A DNA stretch of 64,000 nucleotides from Acidobacteriota bacterium (lineage in GTDB: Bacteria; Acidobacteriota; Blastocatellia; Pyrinomonadales; Pyrinomonadaceae): contig JAHBSK010000003.1 in NCBI GenBank assembly GCA_019639175.1, positions 124,001-188,000 of the forward strand, in the 5' to 3' direction. Under the pieces are notes generated by a model. It made no database searches and was not told where the DNA came from. It saw only the letters and a program-made list of their open reading frames with translations. Made by a program: the position numbers and the translations under genes. The first letter of the stretch is position 1, and the number at the start of each line of letters is the position of its first letter. This document shows, in pieces, positions 17,066 to 25,895 of the stretch.

Positions 17066-19243
17066 ATGTATAAAGCATTCATATTGGCGGCAATAATGCT
17101 GGCCGCCGCCGTGAGCATTTCTGCTCAAAACAACAACACTGTCCGTGTGACGGTAAAGAACAAGGACACAAAAGAACCTGTTGCAGCAGCAACGATAAAA
17201 CTTAAGAATTCTGACATTTCCGTATCAACTGACGCCGATGGAAATGGCGTTTTGACGAATATCCCTGACGGGCCGCAAACAATAATTATTGAGGCCATAG
17301 GCTTCGAAGAGTTCGAAGTTAAAAAGACCTTTCCGGCTTCTGCGGATGAGGTGCTTAATGTTCTTTTAGAACTTCATCACGAGGTCGGCTCGGTGATAAT
17401 ATCCACGACCCGAACGGGGCGGGAGATAGAGGCCGAACCAAGCCGCGTCGAGGCCATCGACGAAGAAGAACTGGACGAAAAGATAAATATGCGGCCCGCC
17501 AATATCTCGATGGTGCTGCACGAAAGCACCGGCATACAGGTTCAGCAAACGTCCGTTACCTCCAACACGCAATCCATCCGCATACAGGGCCTTGACGGCC
17601 GCTACACACAGATATTAAAGGACGGCTTTCCCGCTTACGGCGGATTTTCGGGCAGCCTCAGTGTGCTGGAGATACCGCCGCTCGACCTAAAACAGGTCGA
17701 GGTTATAAAAGGCCCGGCGGCAACGCTTTACGGCGGCGACGCCATTGCCGGTGTTGTCAATTTCGTCTCGAAAGTACCCGAAGAGAAACCGGTCACGTCG
17801 CTTTTATTCAACCAGACATCAGCGGGCGGAACCGATGTCTCGGCATTTAATTCGCAGAAGTTTGAACGCATCGGCTATACGCTTTTTGGCAGCGTCAATC
17901 TCCAGTGGCCATACGATGTTGACAAGGACGATTTTACCGAACTGCCGCGAACACGCTCATTTGCCATCAATCCTCGCGTGTTCTTTTACCTCGATGACAA
18001 AACATCGTTGATGATCGGAAATTCAACCTCGCATCAGAACAGAAAAGGCGGTGACATATTTGCAGTTCGCGGCGAATCAAACGAGCTTCATTCTTATTTT
18101 GAAAAGAATCTTTCGTCACGCAACATCACCACATTCAGCTTTGACCGCAACTTTGACGACGGCAGCCGCATTAACGCTCGGCAAAGCTTTGCCTTCTTTG
18201 ACCGGGAGCTGAACACGCCCGGCCATTTCTTCAAAGGAAGCCAATTCAACAGCTTTTCCGAAGCGTCTTATTACCGTGCTTTCGGGAAACACGCCTTTGT
18301 TCTGGGCGGCAGCGTCCTGCATGACAGCTTTCGCGAAGACGGCATGTTCGACGCCGCTCCGCGTCGCGACGAGACAAGAACTGCCGTCGGAGCCTTTATT
18401 CAGGACACCGTTGATGTGACCGACCGCCTTTCTGTCGAGGCCGGTTTCAGGCTGGAACATTCAGGAAAATACGGCACGTTCGCTCTGCCGCGAGTTTCGC
18501 TGCTTTACCGCTTTACGGACGAGATCACGACACGCGTCGGCGGCGGTTTCGGATACAAAGTTCCGACCATTTTCACGGAAGAATCCGAACGGCTTCTTTT
18601 CAGGAACGTAATGCCTTTGGGTTCGGACATAAAGGCGGAAACAAGCCGCGGCGGCACGTTCGACATAAATTACAGCAAAGAATTTGGTGAAAAAATTAAC
18701 CTGAGTTTGAACCAGATGTTCTTTTACACGCAGATCTCCGATCCGATCTCAATGCGGCAGCGGCCTGACGAAAACTTTGAGTTCGTCAACGAAAATTCAT
18801 CCGTTATCAGCAAAGGCTTTGAGACCAATCTGCGCATCGGTTACGGCATCGCAAAACTGTTCGCGGGCTACACATTTACGGATGCAAAGGCTGGCTATCT
18901 CGCGGGCGACCGGCGGCTGACATTGGTGCCGCGAAGCATGGTCAATTCGTCTCTGGTTTTTGAGGAACACGGCAATTTCAAGGCCGGCATCGAATATTAT
19001 TACCAGAGCCGTCAGACGCTCGAAGACCGCAGCCGCACGCCTTCGACGTGGGAAGCGGGAATATTTGCTGAAAAGACATTCGGCAAATTCAGCTTGTTCA
19101 TCAACTTTGAAAACATCTTTGACGAACGCCAGAGCAAATACGGCCCGGTCGTCTTTCCGCCGCACGACATGCCGTCATTTGCCGAGATATGGACGCACAC
19201 GGAAGGCCGCGTGATAAACGGCGGCGTGAAGATACGGCTTTAA
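17066..19243 (+). CDS. TonB-dependent receptor with CarboxypepD_reg-like N-terminus
   Basis: A 725-residue outer-membrane receptor. A signal peptide (MYKAFILAAIMLAAAVSISAQ) is followed by an IgG-like regulatory domain (residues 25-105), a plug (about 120-235: NISMVLHESTGIQVQ, IRIQGLDGRYTQILKDGFPAYGG, VEVIKGPAATLYGGDAIAG) and a 22-stranded-type barrel ending in an aromatic-containing strand. The ATG at 17066 has AGGAG 11 nt upstream; an earlier in-frame ATG would lack a signal peptide. Its place between small Cys-rich proteins and a multicopper oxidase suggests a copper or copper-chelate ligand. The substrate is inferred from context only. Confidence 0.88.
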   Translation: MYKAFILAAIMLAAAVSISAQNNNTVRVTVKNKDTKEPVAAATIKLKNSDISVSTDADGNGVLTNIPDGPQTIIIEAIGFEEFEVKKTFPASADEVLNVLLELHHEVGSVIISTTRTGREIEAEPSRVEAIDEEELDEKINMRPANISMVLHESTGIQVQQTSVTSNTQSIRIQGLDGRYTQILKDGFPAYGGFSGSLSVLEIPPLDLKQVEVIKGPAATLYGGDAIAGVVNFVSKVPEEKPVTSLLFNQTSAGGTDVSAFNSQKFERIGYTLFGSVNLQWPYDVDKDDFTELPRTRSFAINPRVFFYLDDKTSLMIGNSTSHQNRKGGDIFAVRGESNELHSYFEKNLSSRNITTFSFDRNFDDGSRINARQSFAFFDRELNTPGHFFKGSQFNSFSEASYYRAFGKHAFVLGGSVLHDSFREDGMFDAAPRRDETRTAVGAFIQDTVDVTDRLSVEAGFRLEHSGKYGTFALPRVSLLYRFTDEITTRVGGGFGYKVPTIFTEESERLLFRNVMPLGSDIKAETSRGGTFDINYSKEFGEKINLSLNQMFFYTQISDPISMRQRPDENFEFVNENSSVISKGFETNLRIGYGIAKLFAGYTFTDAKAGYLAGDRRLTLVPRSMVNSSLVFEEHGNFKAGIEYYYQSRQTLEDRSRTPSTWEAGIFAEKTFGKFSLFINFENIFDERQSKYGPVVFPPHDMPSFAEIWTHTEGRVINGGVKIRL

Positions 19244-19306
19244 GCCGGAACGAAAAACGGTGATGAATTTTTCATCCGCCGCGTCTTTCGTGTATATTTA
19301 AAGACC

Positions 19307-19756
19307 ATGATCGTAAACGCGACAGGTAAACGGGTGATCGCCGCATTTTTTCTTGCCTTTTTCGGCTTGAATCTTGTCGGCGTGTTTTGCCTGTCGCATT
19401 GCAATCTTGGGAATGCCCTTGCAGCCTCGACCGCCATTGAGGAAACTCATGGTTCAAGCCATTGTGACCCAAAACCCGCTGCTCATCACGAAGAAAAAGC
19501 CGAAAACGATGACGAAAATAACAACGCTGTTTCCGGTTTTGACCAATGCTGCGATCCGGGTTTCGGCATCGTCACGGCAACGATAAAATCGGCTGTTGAC
19601 ATCATCCATGCCGTTCCGGCGCAAACACAGCCTCACCAACTTTCGCCTTCATTTGCGTTGGCAAAAAACAGTTCTTCGGCCTCGCTTCCCGTCTATCGGC
19701 CTCCGCCAAAGAACGGCAAAATAGAAAGAAAATTGAATTGCGTCATCCGTATATAA
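19307..19756 (+). CDS. Small secreted His/Cys-containing protein of the copper cluster
   Basis: A 149-residue protein with one N-terminal hydrophobic segment (VIAAFFLAFFGLNLVGVFCL). The exported part has potential metal ligands: CLSHCNLG, SHCDPKPAAHHEEKAE and DQCCDPGFG. The C-terminal 60 residues look unstructured and end in basic residues. It lies between the TonB receptor and the multicopper oxidase in the same direction. I do not recognise the family; a periplasmic copper-binding or chaperone role is a guess from residues and context. Confidence 0.6.
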   Translation: MIVNATGKRVIAAFFLAFFGLNLVGVFCLSHCNLGNALAASTAIEETHGSSHCDPKPAAHHEEKAENDDENNNAVSGFDQCCDPGFGIVTATIKSAVDIIHAVPAQTQPHQLSPSFALAKNSSSASLPVYRPPPKNGKIERKLNCVIRI

Positions 19757-19855
19757 CCGCGCCTGCGCTTTTGTTTTTCAAATGAAAGACGCGGCTTTTG
19801 TGCGCCTGTTTTTTGCGCACAACACCGCCGCGACAGGTTATTTACGGAGACGTTT

Positions 19856-21949
19856 ATGAAAGCATTTTTGTTCTTTATGCTGGCCGCTTTTCCTTTATCC
19901 ATGGCGGCGCAAAATGTGGTCAGATACGACCTGACCATCGGCCATAAAATAGTCAATTATTCGGGCAAGCGTGTTCATGCGCTCGCCATAAATGGGCAAA
20001 TTCCGGCGCCGACGCTGGAATTTACCGAAGGCGACATCGCCGAGATCCACGTCCTCAACACGCTCGACGAGGAATCGTCGCTGCATTGGCACGGCATTCT
20101 TTTGCCGAACGAAGAGGACGGCGTTCCTTATCTGACGACAACGCCGATCAAGCCGAAAGGCACTCACGTTTTTCGCTTTCCGATCAGGCAAAGCGGAACG
20201 TATTGGTATCACTCGCACAGCAATCTTCAGGAACAAAAAGGCCTGTACGGCGCGTTCATCATCAAAAAACGCGATGAACCCGATATGCCAAATTACACGC
20301 TTTTGCTCAGCGATTGGACCGACGAACATCCGCACGAGGTGATGCGTTCGCTAAAGAACGAGAACGACTGGTACGCGATAAAAAAGAACGCCGTCCAGAG
20401 CTATGGCGAAGCCGCAAGGGCCGGTGCATTTAAGGAAAAGATCAAGCAGGAATGGTCGCGCATGGACGCAATGGACGTTTCGGACGTTTACTACGACGCA
20501 CTCCTCGCCAACGGCAAATTGCAGGACCACGCGCCGCAGTTCAAGGCGGGCGACAAGGTTAGGCTGAGGATAATAAACGGTTCGGCATCGACATATTTCT
20601 GGGTTCAGTTCGCAGGCGGAAAACTCTCGGTAGTTGCCAGCGACGGCATTGACGTCGAACCGGTCGAGGTTGACCGGATGCTGATCGCCGTTGCCGAAAC
20701 CTTTGATGTTATCGTCACCATTCCCGAAAACAGGTCGTTCGAACTTCGTGCCACGGCCGAAGACCGGACAAAAGCCACATCGCTCTGGCTCGGCGTCGGT
20801 GAAGAGGTAAAAGCTCCCGTTCTGCCAAAGCTCAAACTCTTTGAAGGAATGAGAATGATGAACGAGATGGGCAAGCACACCATGAAAATGAGCTATCAGC
20901 AGATGGACATGAACGAGGTGATGTATCCCGAAATGGTTCCCGATCCGAGCAAGCCCGGCGAACCTTTTACGCCGCCCGTCACGCTCACCTATGCAATGCT
21001 GAGGTCGCCCGTCAGCACTGCGCTGAACCCGAATGCTCCCGTCCGCGAATTGAACTTTCGCCTGACCGGCAGCATGAACCGCTATCAATGGAGCATCAAC
21101 GACAAGCCGCTCTCAAAAAGCGACAAGATACTCATTAAAAAAGGCGAGGTCGTCCGCATTACGCTCACAAACGACACAATGATGCGTCACCCGATGCACC
21201 TGCACGGACATTTCTTTCGCGTGCTGAACGGCCAGGGCGACCATTCGCCGCTAAAGAACGTGATGGACATAATGCCGATGGAAGAGAACGTCATAGAATT
21301 TGACGCAAATGAGGAAAAGGACTGGTTCTTTCATTGCCACATTCTCTATCACATGATGGCGGGCATGGGCCGCGTTTTCTCTTACGAAGATTCGCCGCCG
21401 AACACACAGATCGCGCCGACAAAAGCGAACTGGAATTTCTTTAGAAAAGAGGACGAGCGGATGTGGCATCCGCTGGCGGAAGTTTCCATGCAGTCGAACG
21501 GCCTTTTTGCTCACGCGATGACCTCGAACAATTACAACTTCTTTGCCGCCGACCTGCACCTGCACCCGAAACACGGTGGCGAGATCGAGCTTAAATACGG
21601 CCGATTTTTTGGCAAACAGCAGTTCCTGAATGCCTATGGCGGCGTCGAGTTTCACCGCGAAAAAGAGAACGGCCAATGGGAGAACGGCTTTAAGGGAATT
21701 TTCGGGCTGGAATACACGCTGCCGATGTTCGTAAAGGCTGACGCCCGCGTTGACACACGCGGCAAATTTCGCTTTCAGGTAGCACGCGAAGACCTTGCCA
21801 TTTCACGCCGTCTGCGTTTTGACGCGATGTGGAATACCGACAAGGAATATCAGGTCGGGCTGCGTTACATAATGACAAAACGCTGGCAGCTCGGGACAAA
21901 TTACTACAACCGGTACGGCTTTGGCGCCGGCATTATCTTTAGTTATTAG
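19856..21949 (+). CDS. copA: CopA-like multicopper oxidase with C-terminal beta-barrel-like extension
   Basis: A 697-residue protein with a signal peptide (MKAFLFFMLAAFPLSMAAQ). Cupredoxin 1 has SLHWHGILLP and TYWYHSHSNLQEQKGLYGAFII, cupredoxin 3 has HPMHLHGHFF and FFHCHILYHMMAGMGRVF, so the type 1, 2 and 3 copper sites are complete. A Met-rich segment (about residues 325-360: MRMMNEMGKHTMKMSYQQMDMNE) is typical of copper-resistance oxidases that oxidise Cu(I). From about residue 520 on, the sequence changes to amphipathic strands (EIELKYGRFFGKQQF, KGIFGLEYTLPMFVKADARVD, YQVGLRYIMTKRWQLGTNYY) and ends in FSY, like a CopB-type or small outer-membrane barrel. This would tether the oxidase to the outer membrane. 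The extension is inference. Confidence 0.88.
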   Translation: MKAFLFFMLAAFPLSMAAQNVVRYDLTIGHKIVNYSGKRVHALAINGQIPAPTLEFTEGDIAEIHVLNTLDEESSLHWHGILLPNEEDGVPYLTTTPIKPKGTHVFRFPIRQSGTYWYHSHSNLQEQKGLYGAFIIKKRDEPDMPNYTLLLSDWTDEHPHEVMRSLKNENDWYAIKKNAVQSYGEAARAGAFKEKIKQEWSRMDAMDVSDVYYDALLANGKLQDHAPQFKAGDKVRLRIINGSASTYFWVQFAGGKLSVVASDGIDVEPVEVDRMLIAVAETFDVIVTIPENRSFELRATAEDRTKATSLWLGVGEEVKAPVLPKLKLFEGMRMMNEMGKHTMKMSYQQMDMNEVMYPEMVPDPSKPGEPFTPPVTLTYAMLRSPVSTALNPNAPVRELNFRLTGSMNRYQWSINDKPLSKSDKILIKKGEVVRITLTNDTMMRHPMHLHGHFFRVLNGQGDHSPLKNVMDIMPMEENVIEFDANEEKDWFFHCHILYHMMAGMGRVFSYEDSPPNTQIAPTKANWNFFRKEDERMWHPLAEVSMQSNGLFAHAMTSNNYNFFAADLHLHPKHGGEIELKYGRFFGKQQFLNAYGGVEFHREKENGQWENGFKGIFGLEYTLPMFVKADARVDTRGKFRFQVAREDLAISRRLRFDAMWNTDKEYQVGLRYIMTKRWQLGTNYYNRYGFGAGIIFSY

Positions 21950-21981
21950 GACGGGAATACCCGATAAATTGGAGAAATTAT

Positions 21982-22503
21982 ATGTTGAAAAAATATTTAT
22001 TCGCCGGCCTGATGCTGGCACTGTTTGCTGTTGCCGGACATTCGCAAAACCTCGGCAAGGTCGATAATGATGTAAAGAGCAAAATGAACGCCGCCCTGAC
22101 CGGTTATTACGCGGTGAAGGACGCTTTGGTCGATTCCGACCTGGAAAAAACAAAGGAAAAGGCGGGCGATTTGGTCACGCTCATAGGTGCGATCTCCGAT
22201 GAAAAAATGACTGCCGCTCAAAAAGAGTTTTGGGGAAAACTTGCGGCACCGTTAAAGAACGACACCGAACACATCCGCGACACCGGCGACCTCGAACACC
22301 AGCGAAGCCATTTTATGCAGTTGTCGAATAATTTCTTTTCCCTTGTTCTGGGTTTCAAGGCAAATTCCGCCGAAGTCTATCAGCACTATTGCCCGATGAA
22401 AAGAGCAACGTGGCTTTCATCTTCAAAAGAGGTCAAAAATCCGTATTACGGCGACAAAATGCTCGACTGCGGCTCTGTCCGCACAACGCTTAAAAAGAAT
22501 TGA
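21982..22503 (+). CDS. DUF3347 copper-associated periplasmic protein
   Basis: A 173-residue protein with a signal peptide (MLKKYLFAGLMLALFAVAGHSQ). A four-helix DUF3347 body follows (ALTGYYAVKDALVDSDLEKTKEKA) and the family's closing segment YCPMKRATWLSSSKEVKNPYYGDKMLDCGSV. The same segment occurs at the C-terminus of CusB-type efflux adaptors and holds Cys, Met and His that bind copper. It starts 32 bp after the oxidase, with GGAG ahead of the ATG, and is the last gene of the copper cluster. Confidence 0.85.
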   Translation: MLKKYLFAGLMLALFAVAGHSQNLGKVDNDVKSKMNAALTGYYAVKDALVDSDLEKTKEKAGDLVTLIGAISDEKMTAAQKEFWGKLAAPLKNDTEHIRDTGDLEHQRSHFMQLSNNFFSLVLGFKANSAEVYQHYCPMKRATWLSSSKEVKNPYYGDKMLDCGSVRTTLKKN

Positions 22504-22518
22504 CGATAATGATGTCCG

Positions 22519-22603
22519 TTCTAACAGTTAAAAGTGGTTCAGTTACCAATTTATAGTTCCATAAACTATCAACTAAAAACTCTTCCACTATTAACTGTTA
22601 GAA
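22519..22603. repeat. Long inverted repeat after the copper cluster
   Basis: Two 19-bp arms (22519-22537 and 22585-22603, starting TTCTAACAGTTAA and ending TTAACTGTTAGAA) match at 18 of 19 positions around a 47-bp AT-rich loop that contains ATAAACTATCAACTAAAAACT. It could terminate the copper operon, but there is no T-run. It resembles the other AT-rich dispersed repeats here. Confidence 0.6.
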
Positions 22604-22696
22604 GAATAAGGGCTGAATGAGAGTGCTGCGGTCATCATCTCATTCGGCCTTGCAAATTCCGCGCTTCTGCGTAAAATTGAAATTGCCGTTCGGCAC

Positions 22697-22771
22697 GGCG
22701 CCTTCGTCTATCGGTTAGGACGCAAGATTCTCATTCTTGAAAGAGGGGTTCGATTCCCCTAGGCGCTACCA
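22697..22771 (+). tRNA. tRNA-Glu (anticodon CUC)
   Basis: A complete 75-nt cloverleaf: acceptor GGCGCCT with AGGCGCT (a G-U wobble at the first pair), D arm GTC/GAC, anticodon stem CAAGA/TCTTG with loop TTCTCAT (anticodon CTC at 22730-22732), T arm GGGGT-TCGATTC-CCCTA with the T loop typical of tRNA-Glu, and an encoded CCA end. It follows the E. coli tRNA-Glu frame closely. A CUC isoacceptor implies another Glu tRNA (UUC) elsewhere. Confidence 0.93.
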
Positions 22772-22824
22772 TTTCTTTTTCACACCAATTGGATATAAAA
22801 AGTTTTTAGCGAACAATGGTGCGC

Positions 22825-24066
22825 CTATTTTGTTCGGTTGCGATAACCTTCCAAAAAGCGCGCGATGCGTGATATTGCCTCGGCCAGATCATCCACGTTC
22901 GGCAGAAAAACTATGCGGAAATGGTCATGTCCCGGCCAGTTAAACCCTGTTCCCTGAACAATTAGAACCTTTTCTTCGGCAAGCAGTTCACAGGCGAACT
23001 GCTGATCGTCAGCAATGGGATACACCTTCGGGTCGAGACGCGGAAACATATATAATGCAGCTTTTGGCTTAACGATCGAAACGCCGGGTATCTGTGACAA
23101 CAGATCGTATGCCCGGTCGCGCTGACGAAACAGCCTGCCGCCCGGAGCCACGAGTTCGTCAATGCTCTGATGTCCGCCGAGAGCGGTCTGTATCGCAAGC
23201 TGTCCGGGCGTGTTCGAGCAGAGCCGCATCGAGGCAAGCATATTCAGCCCCTCGATATAATCCGCCGCCCCGCTTTTGTCGCCGGACACGATCATCCACC
23301 CCGACCGATAGCCGCACGAACGGTGATTTTTGCTCAGGCCATTGAATGTCAGAAACAACACGTCGTCCGCCAGCGACGCGATGCTTGTGTGCGTGTGGCC
23401 GTCATAGATCGTGCGGTCATAGATCTCATCGGAAAAAACGATCAGGCCGTTCTCACGTGCTATCTCGACAATGCCGTTCAATATTTCTTCAGGATACAAC
23501 GCTCCGGTCGGATTGTTGGGATTGATGACGACTATGCCGCGCGTTTTGGGCGTGATCTTTTTTCTGATGCCTGCCAGATCGGGCAGCCATTCGCTTTGTC
23601 CGTCACAGATATAGTGAACCGGCTTGCCGCCCGAAAGCGAGACCGCGCCTGTCCACAACGGATAATCCGGCGCCGGAACAAGTATCTCGTCGCCCGGATC
23701 AAGCAACGCGGTCAGCGACATTACGATAAGCTCCGACACTCCGTTGCCCAAGTAAACGTCATCGACCGTAACACCCGCAATGCCTTTGTCCTGTGTGTAG
23801 CTGACCACCGCGCGACGCGGCGCGAACATCCCTTTGCTGTCGGTATAACCGGCTGCATCGGCCAGGTTGCGGATGATATCCTGAACTATCTCGTCCGGCG
23901 GTTCAAAACCGAACGCGGCCAGATTGCCGATGTTCAGCTTCATTATCCGCTCGCCGCTTTCCTCCATCCGCGACGCCAGATCAAGCACCGGCCCGCGTAT
24001 GTCGTAAAAGACATCAGCCAACTTGCGTGATTTTGTAACGTGTTTCAATTGGTACCTCAGAGACAA
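22825..24066 (-). CDS. alaA: Alanine-type class I aminotransferase (AlaA-like)
   Basis: A 413-residue fold-type I PLP enzyme close to E. coli AlaA, which makes alanine from pyruvate and glutamate. Conserved landmarks are RGPVLDLASRMEESGERIMKLNIGN at the N-terminus, NPNNPTGALYP, FSDEIYDRTIYDG, the PLP lysine in FNGLSKNHRSCGYRSGWM and the carboxylate-binding Arg in HFRIVFLP. Length and order are full. It stands alone between the tRNA-Glu gene and the toxin-antitoxin pair. Confidence 0.88.
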   Translation of the reverse strand: MSLRYQLKHVTKSRKLADVFYDIRGPVLDLASRMEESGERIMKLNIGNLAAFGFEPPDEIVQDIIRNLADAAGYTDSKGMFAPRRAVVSYTQDKGIAGVTVDDVYLGNGVSELIVMSLTALLDPGDEILVPAPDYPLWTGAVSLSGGKPVHYICDGQSEWLPDLAGIRKKITPKTRGIVVINPNNPTGALYPEEILNGIVEIARENGLIVFSDEIYDRTIYDGHTHTSIASLADDVLFLTFNGLSKNHRSCGYRSGWMIVSGDKSGAADYIEGLNMLASMRLCSNTPGQLAIQTALGGHQSIDELVAPGGRLFRQRDRAYDLLSQIPGVSIVKPKAALYMFPRLDPKVYPIADDQQFACELLAEEKVLIVQGTGFNWPGHDHFRIVFLPNVDDLAEAISRIARFLEGYRNRTK

Positions 24067-24138
24067 AAATGCCGTTACAGGTGTGTTTTCTAATAATGAC
24101 TCTTGCCAAAAACATGATGCTTAAATATATCCGCTGCC

Positions 24139-24447
24139 CTACACCGTGAAGAGAGCTTTCGGATCCTTCCGTGCTATCGCCAGCAGTCGCAGCGTCGAAC
24201 CGCTCGGAGCATTGCTGCCTTGTTCCCATGCCCGAACCGTTGCGGCTGACGTATTTAATAACAGAGCAAATGCTGCTTGCGAAACATTGAGCTTTTTTCG
24301 GAGTTTAATAATATCTTCTTTGCCTAACGGCCTCGGAGGCTTCACTTCCCGCACGACCTCGCGAATGCCAACAACCTTTTTGCCGGCCGCATGATCACGC
24401 ATTTGTTTCGCTCCGGTCATTAGTTCGTCAAACATCTTCTTGTCCAT
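24139..24447 (-). CDS. HigA-like XRE antitoxin
   Basis: A 102-residue protein. The N-terminal half (VREVKPPRPLGKEDII) binds the toxin; residues 45-100 form an XRE/Cro helix-turn-helix (IKLRKKLNVSQAAFALLLNTSAATVRAWEQGSNAPSG). It follows the toxin gene by 1 bp, in the toxin-first order typical of higBA. With the toxin it should repress the promoter at 24815-24843. Confidence 0.88.
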   Translation of the reverse strand: MDKKMFDELMTGAKQMRDHAAGKKVVGIREVVREVKPPRPLGKEDIIKLRKKLNVSQAAFALLLNTSAATVRAWEQGSNAPSGSTLRLLAIARKDPKALFTV

Positions 24448-24448
24448 T

Positions 24449-24808
24449 TTATTTACCTCCCTGCCTCAACTTTTCTTTGGTTTCCGTCACGATCTCACCG
24501 AGCATTTTCGCTTGTTCACGAGTTAGGTCTTCCTGCTCGTTCTTTCCGTAAATGTAAAGCAGATATATGCGGCCATACACTTCAAAATAAACGTAAATAT
24601 ACCGGAAACCGCCTCGCTTACCTTTCTGGCGTGAAGGATCGGCAATACGTGCCTTTCTTGCTCCCTTAGCGCCGGGTATGACGGCGCCGCGTTCAGGGTT
24701 CTTTATCAATTCGTCCTGAATAGCCGTTAAAAGGCCAATGCTTCCAAGTTCATCTATTTTCCTGACAAACACCGGAACTTCGACGAATGTGATAAGCTTT
24801 CCCTTCAC
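24449..24808 (-). CDS. HigB/RelE-superfamily toxin
   Basis: A 119-residue protein of the RelE/HigB mRNA-interferase fold: FVRKIDELGSIGLLTAIQDELIKNPERGAVIPGAKGARKARIADPSRQKGKRGGFRYIYVYFEVYGRIYLLYIYGKNEQEDLT. Arg and Lys residues around GARKARI and KGKRGGFR, and the Tyr-rich strand, are those that would cut mRNA in the ribosomal A site. The start codon is a GTG; the promoter lies so close that the message is probably leaderless. The toxin looks complete. Confidence 0.87.
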   Translation of the reverse strand: MKGKLITFVEVPVFVRKIDELGSIGLLTAIQDELIKNPERGAVIPGAKGARKARIADPSRQKGKRGGFRYIYVYFEVYGRIYLLYIYGKNEQEDLTREQAKMLGEIVTETKEKLRQGGK

Positions 24809-24814
24809 GATATA

Positions 24815-24843
24815 ACTATAATATCAGATAGCATAGTTGTCAA
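24815..24843 (-). promoter_or_regulatory. higBA promoter (-35 TTGACA, 17 bp, -10 TATAGT)
   Basis: On the minus strand TTGACA (24843-24838) and TATAGT (24820-24815) are spaced by 17 bp. AACTAT and ATAGTT arms frame the spacer and could be the antitoxin operator. Only 6 nt separate the -10 from the toxin GTG, leaving no room for a leader. Confidence 0.65.
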
Positions 24844-24881
24844 ATGTGTCTCATTTACTCCATTGACAATTATTGAACTAA

Positions 24882-24918
24882 AATAAAACGGCAAGTCCCG
24901 TAAACACAAGACTTGCCG
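24882..24918 (-). terminator. Terminator of the CAU tRNA
   Basis: CGGCAAGTC and GACTTGCCG (24890-24918) form a 9-bp stem; on the minus strand it is followed by TTTTATTTT, 10 nt after the tRNA end. Confidence 0.75.
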
Positions 24919-24928
24919 CTATTTCTAT

Positions 24929-25004
24929 TGGTGCCCCCGGTAGGATTCGAACCTACAGCCGACGGATTATGAGTCCGGCGCTCTAACCGTTGAGCTACAG
25001 GGGC
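24929..25004 (-). tRNA. tRNA with anticodon CAU (elongator Met or Ile2)
   Basis: A complete 76-nt cloverleaf on the minus strand: acceptor GCCCCTG/CGGGGGC, D arm GCTC/GAGC, anticodon stem with loop CTCATAA, T arm GTAGG-TTCGAAT-CCTAC, and an encoded CCA. There are one wobble and one mismatched pair at the outer ends of the stems. The CAU anticodon could be elongator Met, or Ile if modified to lysidine. It is not the initiator, which would carry three G-C pairs in the anticodon stem. Confidence 0.9.
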
Positions 25005-25070
25005 TAGAAACGATTAGTGTAATTTAAACGCAGTGACGGCGCAAATCCGCGTGCAGTCCAAACTGGAAGT

Positions 25071-25793
25071 TTATATATTTTGCCGCGGATCGCCAAAGGT
25101 CGGCGGAGGCGGCGGTTCTGCCGGCTGTATATTCCCAACGACGATGCTGCGTCGCTCCTGCCTGTCTGTAATATCGCGGACGACCGTTATAGCCAACACC
25201 GCCGCAATAATGGTCAATATACCTGCGGCTATAACGACCGTTCCGCCTATTGCCGCACTTTCCGGGTTGTCAGGGTCAAATGCACGCGATGCGAGATTGT
25301 TCGCAATATTTGAGATGATCCAAAATGCCCACCAAATGGTCATAAATCCGGGAGCGCTGTGCAGGCTGGCGGAAAGAAATGTCGGCTCGTTATTGAAATT
25401 GACGCCGTCCGGATCGCTTTCCCACCATATCTCGCGCATTGCCTGGAACGGTTTGAAAAGGTTCAGAAATGGGACGAACCACCACCCAACCGCCCATCCC
25501 GGTGTAAATTCCAGGTTCTCAGGCTTGAGTGCATTAAGATTGGAATGAGCGCGATATTCCCATAATAGAAATGCAATGACCGTTGCGATAAAGATCGGGA
25601 ACTGCAATAAAGCCGCCAGGCCCACAAGCATCAGCCATCCGGGAATTTCATCCTCGGTAAAAACAAACGCATAGGGATCCATTATTTGAATGAATCCGAC
25701 CAAAATATCCAAAAGTGCCACACCCGCCGTTGCCGCCAATCCGCCGATGGCGGCCAATGAAAGTGTCTTTGCCGAACGAAACCTCTCTGACAT
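25071..25793 (-). CDS. DUF4328 membrane protein
   Basis: A 240-residue protein with four to five hydrophobic helices and the DUF4328 signature: LWEYRAHSNLNALKPENLEFTPGWAVGWWFVPFLNLFKPFQAMREIWW at about residues 95-145. The C-terminal tail is Pro-rich and cytoplasmic. Function of the family is unknown. It diverges from the peptide transporter gene, with the palindrome at 25896-25918 in between. Confidence 0.78.
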   Translation of the reverse strand: MSERFRSAKTLSLAAIGGLAATAGVALLDILVGFIQIMDPYAFVFTEDEIPGWLMLVGLAALLQFPIFIATVIAFLLWEYRAHSNLNALKPENLEFTPGWAVGWWFVPFLNLFKPFQAMREIWWESDPDGVNFNNEPTFLSASLHSAPGFMTIWWAFWIISNIANNLASRAFDPDNPESAAIGGTVVIAAGILTIIAAVLAITVVRDITDRQERRSIVVGNIQPAEPPPPPTFGDPRQNI

Positions 25794-25895
25794 ACAGAAA
25801 TCCTCCGAAGATGAGATATTTTACCGAAAACAGGATGCTCCAGCATTTTCACGGCTGTTCGCTTGTTCCTGCCGTTCTGATCTGCTTTATGTTGC

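Noticed and set aside
22697-25004. tRNA genes as integration sites of a genomic island carrying the copper cluster or higBA
   Set aside because: No integrase and no direct repeat of a tRNA 3' end was found on either side of the cluster.
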